This document shows, piece after piece, positions 7,811 through 8,733 of a stretch of DNA of 8,733 bases. The position numbers and the translations under genes are program-made. Source of the stretch: Brevundimonas sp. (lineage in GTDB: Bacteria; Pseudomonadota; Alphaproteobacteria; Caulobacterales; Caulobacteraceae); assembly GCA_012270135.1 (NCBI GenBank), contig JAAXIW010000243.1, positions 1-8,733 of the forward strand, given 5' to 3'. The notes below the pieces were generated by a model, which saw only the letters and a list, made by a program, of their open reading frames with translations, made no database searches and was not told the origin of the DNA. How positions within the stretch are numbered: position 1 is the stretch's first letter; every line of letters starts with the position of its first letter.

Positions 7811-8293
7811 ATGTTTCTGTCCAGTGGCGCCGTGGTCGCTGCCGCGCTTGTATCGGGCGCCGGTCCGGAGGGCGGCTGGGCGACCGTCTTTCACTCGGAT
7901 GAGGCCGGCTACTACGGGATCCAGACCGGCGGCGTTTACCCCCAGGGGCAGACGAAGACGTTCCCGATCGTCCACGCCACCAATGTGGTCCAGAACAACG
8001 GATGCTACTCGCAGGGAGTGTCGCCGTGGGAGTGCCAGGCAAGTCCCAGCCAGATCTGGCCGGTGTCGCACCTCGCCCCGGCGTTCCGGGGGAGCGGCGG
8101 CGGCACGATCCCGATGGCTGACCGGGTCACGGAAGACATCGAGCCCGACACGGTGGGCGACAGCTACTACCAGGTCGTCTGCCAGGGCGCGTCGCCCCTG
8201 GAGGATCTCGACGAGCCTTACGTCGCGAATCTGGTCCTCCGGTTCCGGAGAATTCTCGAGCGGAATCTCGCCGCGGACAGACGGCGGGATTAA
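7811..8293 (+). CDS. Small protein of unknown function, possibly exported
   Basis: A 160-residue product that I do not recognise with confidence. It begins MFLSSGAVVAAALVSGAG, a short hydrophobic stretch that could be a weak signal peptide or membrane segment but lacks the basic residues usual at the N-terminus. It has three cysteines (65, 75, 124), a WATVF...YYGIQTGGV segment at 23-42, and DIEPDTVGDSYYQVVCQG at 109-126. It ends in an Arg-rich tail (about 144-159). The pattern Trp-strand, YY, later 'P-x-[ST]-VG...VC' faintly resembles small periplasmic proteins of the surface-adhesin E-like type; this is a guess. Coding status is supported by the Shine-Dalgarno and by GC-rich third positions. 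It sits alone between tRNA-Leu and the SOS-controlled region, with no visible partner. Confidence 0.7.
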   Translation: MFLSSGAVVAAALVSGAGPEGGWATVFHSDEAGYYGIQTGGVYPQGQTKTFPIVHATNVVQNNGCYSQGVSPWECQASPSQIWPVSHLAPAFRGSGGGTIPMADRVTEDIEPDTVGDSYYQVVCQGASPLEDLDEPYVANLVLRFRRILERNLAADRRRD

Positions 8294-8341
8294 GCCGGCC
8301 CCCGGGGTTCCAGGCGCCGCCACGACGTTTACGCCGCCTAT

Positions 8342-8356
8342 GTTCTTGCTTTGTTC
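8342..8356 (+). promoter_or_regulatory. Predicted LexA operator (alphaproteobacterial SOS box)
   Basis: GTTC (8342-8345), seven bases TTGCTTT, and GTTC (8353-8356) form an exact GTTC-N7-GTTC direct repeat, the LexA-binding consensus known for Alphaproteobacteria. It lies in a locally AT-richer patch 23 nt upstream of the radical SAM start codon at 8380, where a repressor would block transcription. A possible -10 element TATGTT (8339-8344) would overlap the first half-site. The motif is directly visible; LexA control is inferred from motif, position and the repair-linked family of the downstream gene. Confidence 0.75.
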
Positions 8357-8372
8357 TTCCGCTTCAGATACA

Positions 8373-8378
8373 GGGAGG
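8373..8378 (+). promoter_or_regulatory. Ribosome binding site unusually close to ATG
   Basis: GGGAGG at 8373-8378 is a strong Shine-Dalgarno sequence, but only 1 nt separates it from the ATG at 8380. The next in-frame start (GTG, residue 23) would cut off the conserved GRGARSN segment, so the ATG is kept despite the poor spacing. Confidence 0.5.
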
Positions 8379-8379
8379 C

Positions 8380-8637
8380 ATGGCTGAAGCGGCGAAGGGA
8401 CGGGGGGCGCGGTCGAATGCGACCGGGCGGTTCGAACCGGAGACCGTGGAGGCCTTCGACGACGGCTGGACCGGCGACGACGCCGGGGCGGCGCCCCTGC
8501 GCACCACCCTGACGCCCGAGCACGCCCGGACGATCATCGCGCGGAACACCAGTCCGGACATCGGTTTCGACCGGTCCATCAACCCCTACAAGGGCTGCGA
8601 ACATGGCTGGCTTTACCACCTGGTTACACCGACATGA
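8380..8637 (+). pseudogene. Truncated PA0069-type radical SAM protein (SplB/COG1533-like)
   Basis: An 85-residue frame matches the N-terminus of PA0069-family radical SAM proteins, a group usually classed with spore photoproduct lyase-like 'DNA repair photolyases' and normally about 350-400 residues long. Visible hallmarks are GRGARSNATGRFEP (7-20), AFDDGW (25-30), RTTLTPEHARTIIARNTSPDIGFDRSINPYKGCEHG (41-76). The family continues with C-x-x-C to complete CX3CX2C, the ligands of the [4Fe-4S] cluster. Here the text reads C73-EHG-W77-LY-H80-LVTPT-stop, so only the first cysteine remains and no SAM domain follows. As read it cannot be an active radical SAM enzyme. It lies under a predicted LexA operator, and its stop overlaps the next gene's start (ATGA). 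It may be a decayed duplicate, a recombination scar, an expressed leader peptide, or an assembly or sequencing error. Confidence 0.75.
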
Positions 8638-8733
8638 CCGCTGCCCCGAAACTGACACCCGCCGCCCGGGGCCGTGGAGCCAAATCGAACCGCAGCGGCC
8701 GCTACGAAGCCACCCAGGTCGAGGCCATCGATG
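8634..8733 (+). CDS. Second PA0069-type radical SAM protein, 5' end only
   Basis: Thirty-three codons are visible before the window ends: MTAAPKLTPAARGRGAKSNRSGRYEATQVEAID. The pattern GRGA[KR]SN..GR[YF]E...VEA[IF]D parallels residues 7-27 of the preceding truncated frame, so this looks like the N-terminus of a paralogous PA0069-family radical SAM protein rather than a continuation of the first copy (different frame, a fresh start). The start codon overlaps the upstream stop as ATGA, and no Shine-Dalgarno is seen, which fits translational coupling. If expressed from the same promoter, it would also be under the predicted LexA operator. Whether the catalytic cysteines are intact lies outside the window. 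Confidence 0.65.
   Translation, partial: MTAAPKLTPAARGRGAKSNRSGRYEATQVEAID

Noticed and set aside
8340..8387. A 15-codon upstream frame (MFLLCSSASDTGRHG) overlapping the SOS box
   Set aside because: It has no ribosome binding site, lies out of frame over the operator and the real start codon, and the proposed transcript may begin inside it.

Overview
The window is GC-rich bacterial DNA, most likely from an alphaproteobacterium of the Caulobacterales (Brevundimonas-like). This placement is an inference. It rests on the strong G/C bias at third codon positions, the recognisable proteins, and a direct-repeat LexA box of the GTTC-N7-GTTC type, which is characteristic of Alphaproteobacteria. No 16S rRNA or other taxonomic marker is present.

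Layout. (1) Positions 1-2387, minus strand: the DEAH-type ATP-dependent helicase HrpB, lacking only its last few C-terminal codons, which lie outside the window. (2) Positions 2388-2524: a divergent spacer with a perfect TTGACA -35 hexamer facing right. (3) 2525-4198, plus strand: an APC-superfamily amino acid permease. (4) 4199-4401: a convergent spacer with two strong hairpin terminators. (5) 4402-5835, minus strand: a sodium-dependent NSS/SNF-family transporter with a TTG start. (6) 5956-7431, minus strand: an AGCS-family alanine/glycine:cation symporter, separated from the NSS gene by a hairpin. (7) 7598-7682, plus strand: tRNA-Leu (anticodon UAG) with an encoded CCA. (8) 7811-8293, plus strand: a small, possibly exported protein of unknown function. 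(9) 8342-8733, plus strand: a predicted LexA/SOS operator, an 85-codon broken copy of a PA0069-type radical SAM protein (SplB/COG1533-like), and the beginning of a second paralogous radical SAM gene that overlaps the broken copy by ATGA and runs off the window.

The central 5 kb holds three unrelated secondary amino acid transporter families (APC, NSS, AGCS), all of the LeuT-like fold class, side by side. No catabolic or regulatory gene lies between them, so this looks like an amino acid uptake cluster with separately terminated units. The right edge is the most unusual part. A predicted DNA-damage-controlled promoter drives a radical SAM reading frame that stops exactly at its Fe-S cysteine motif, keeping the first cysteine but having Trp and His where the other two belong. 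It is followed at once by a fresh paralogous start. No mobile element, CRISPR array or phage gene was seen.
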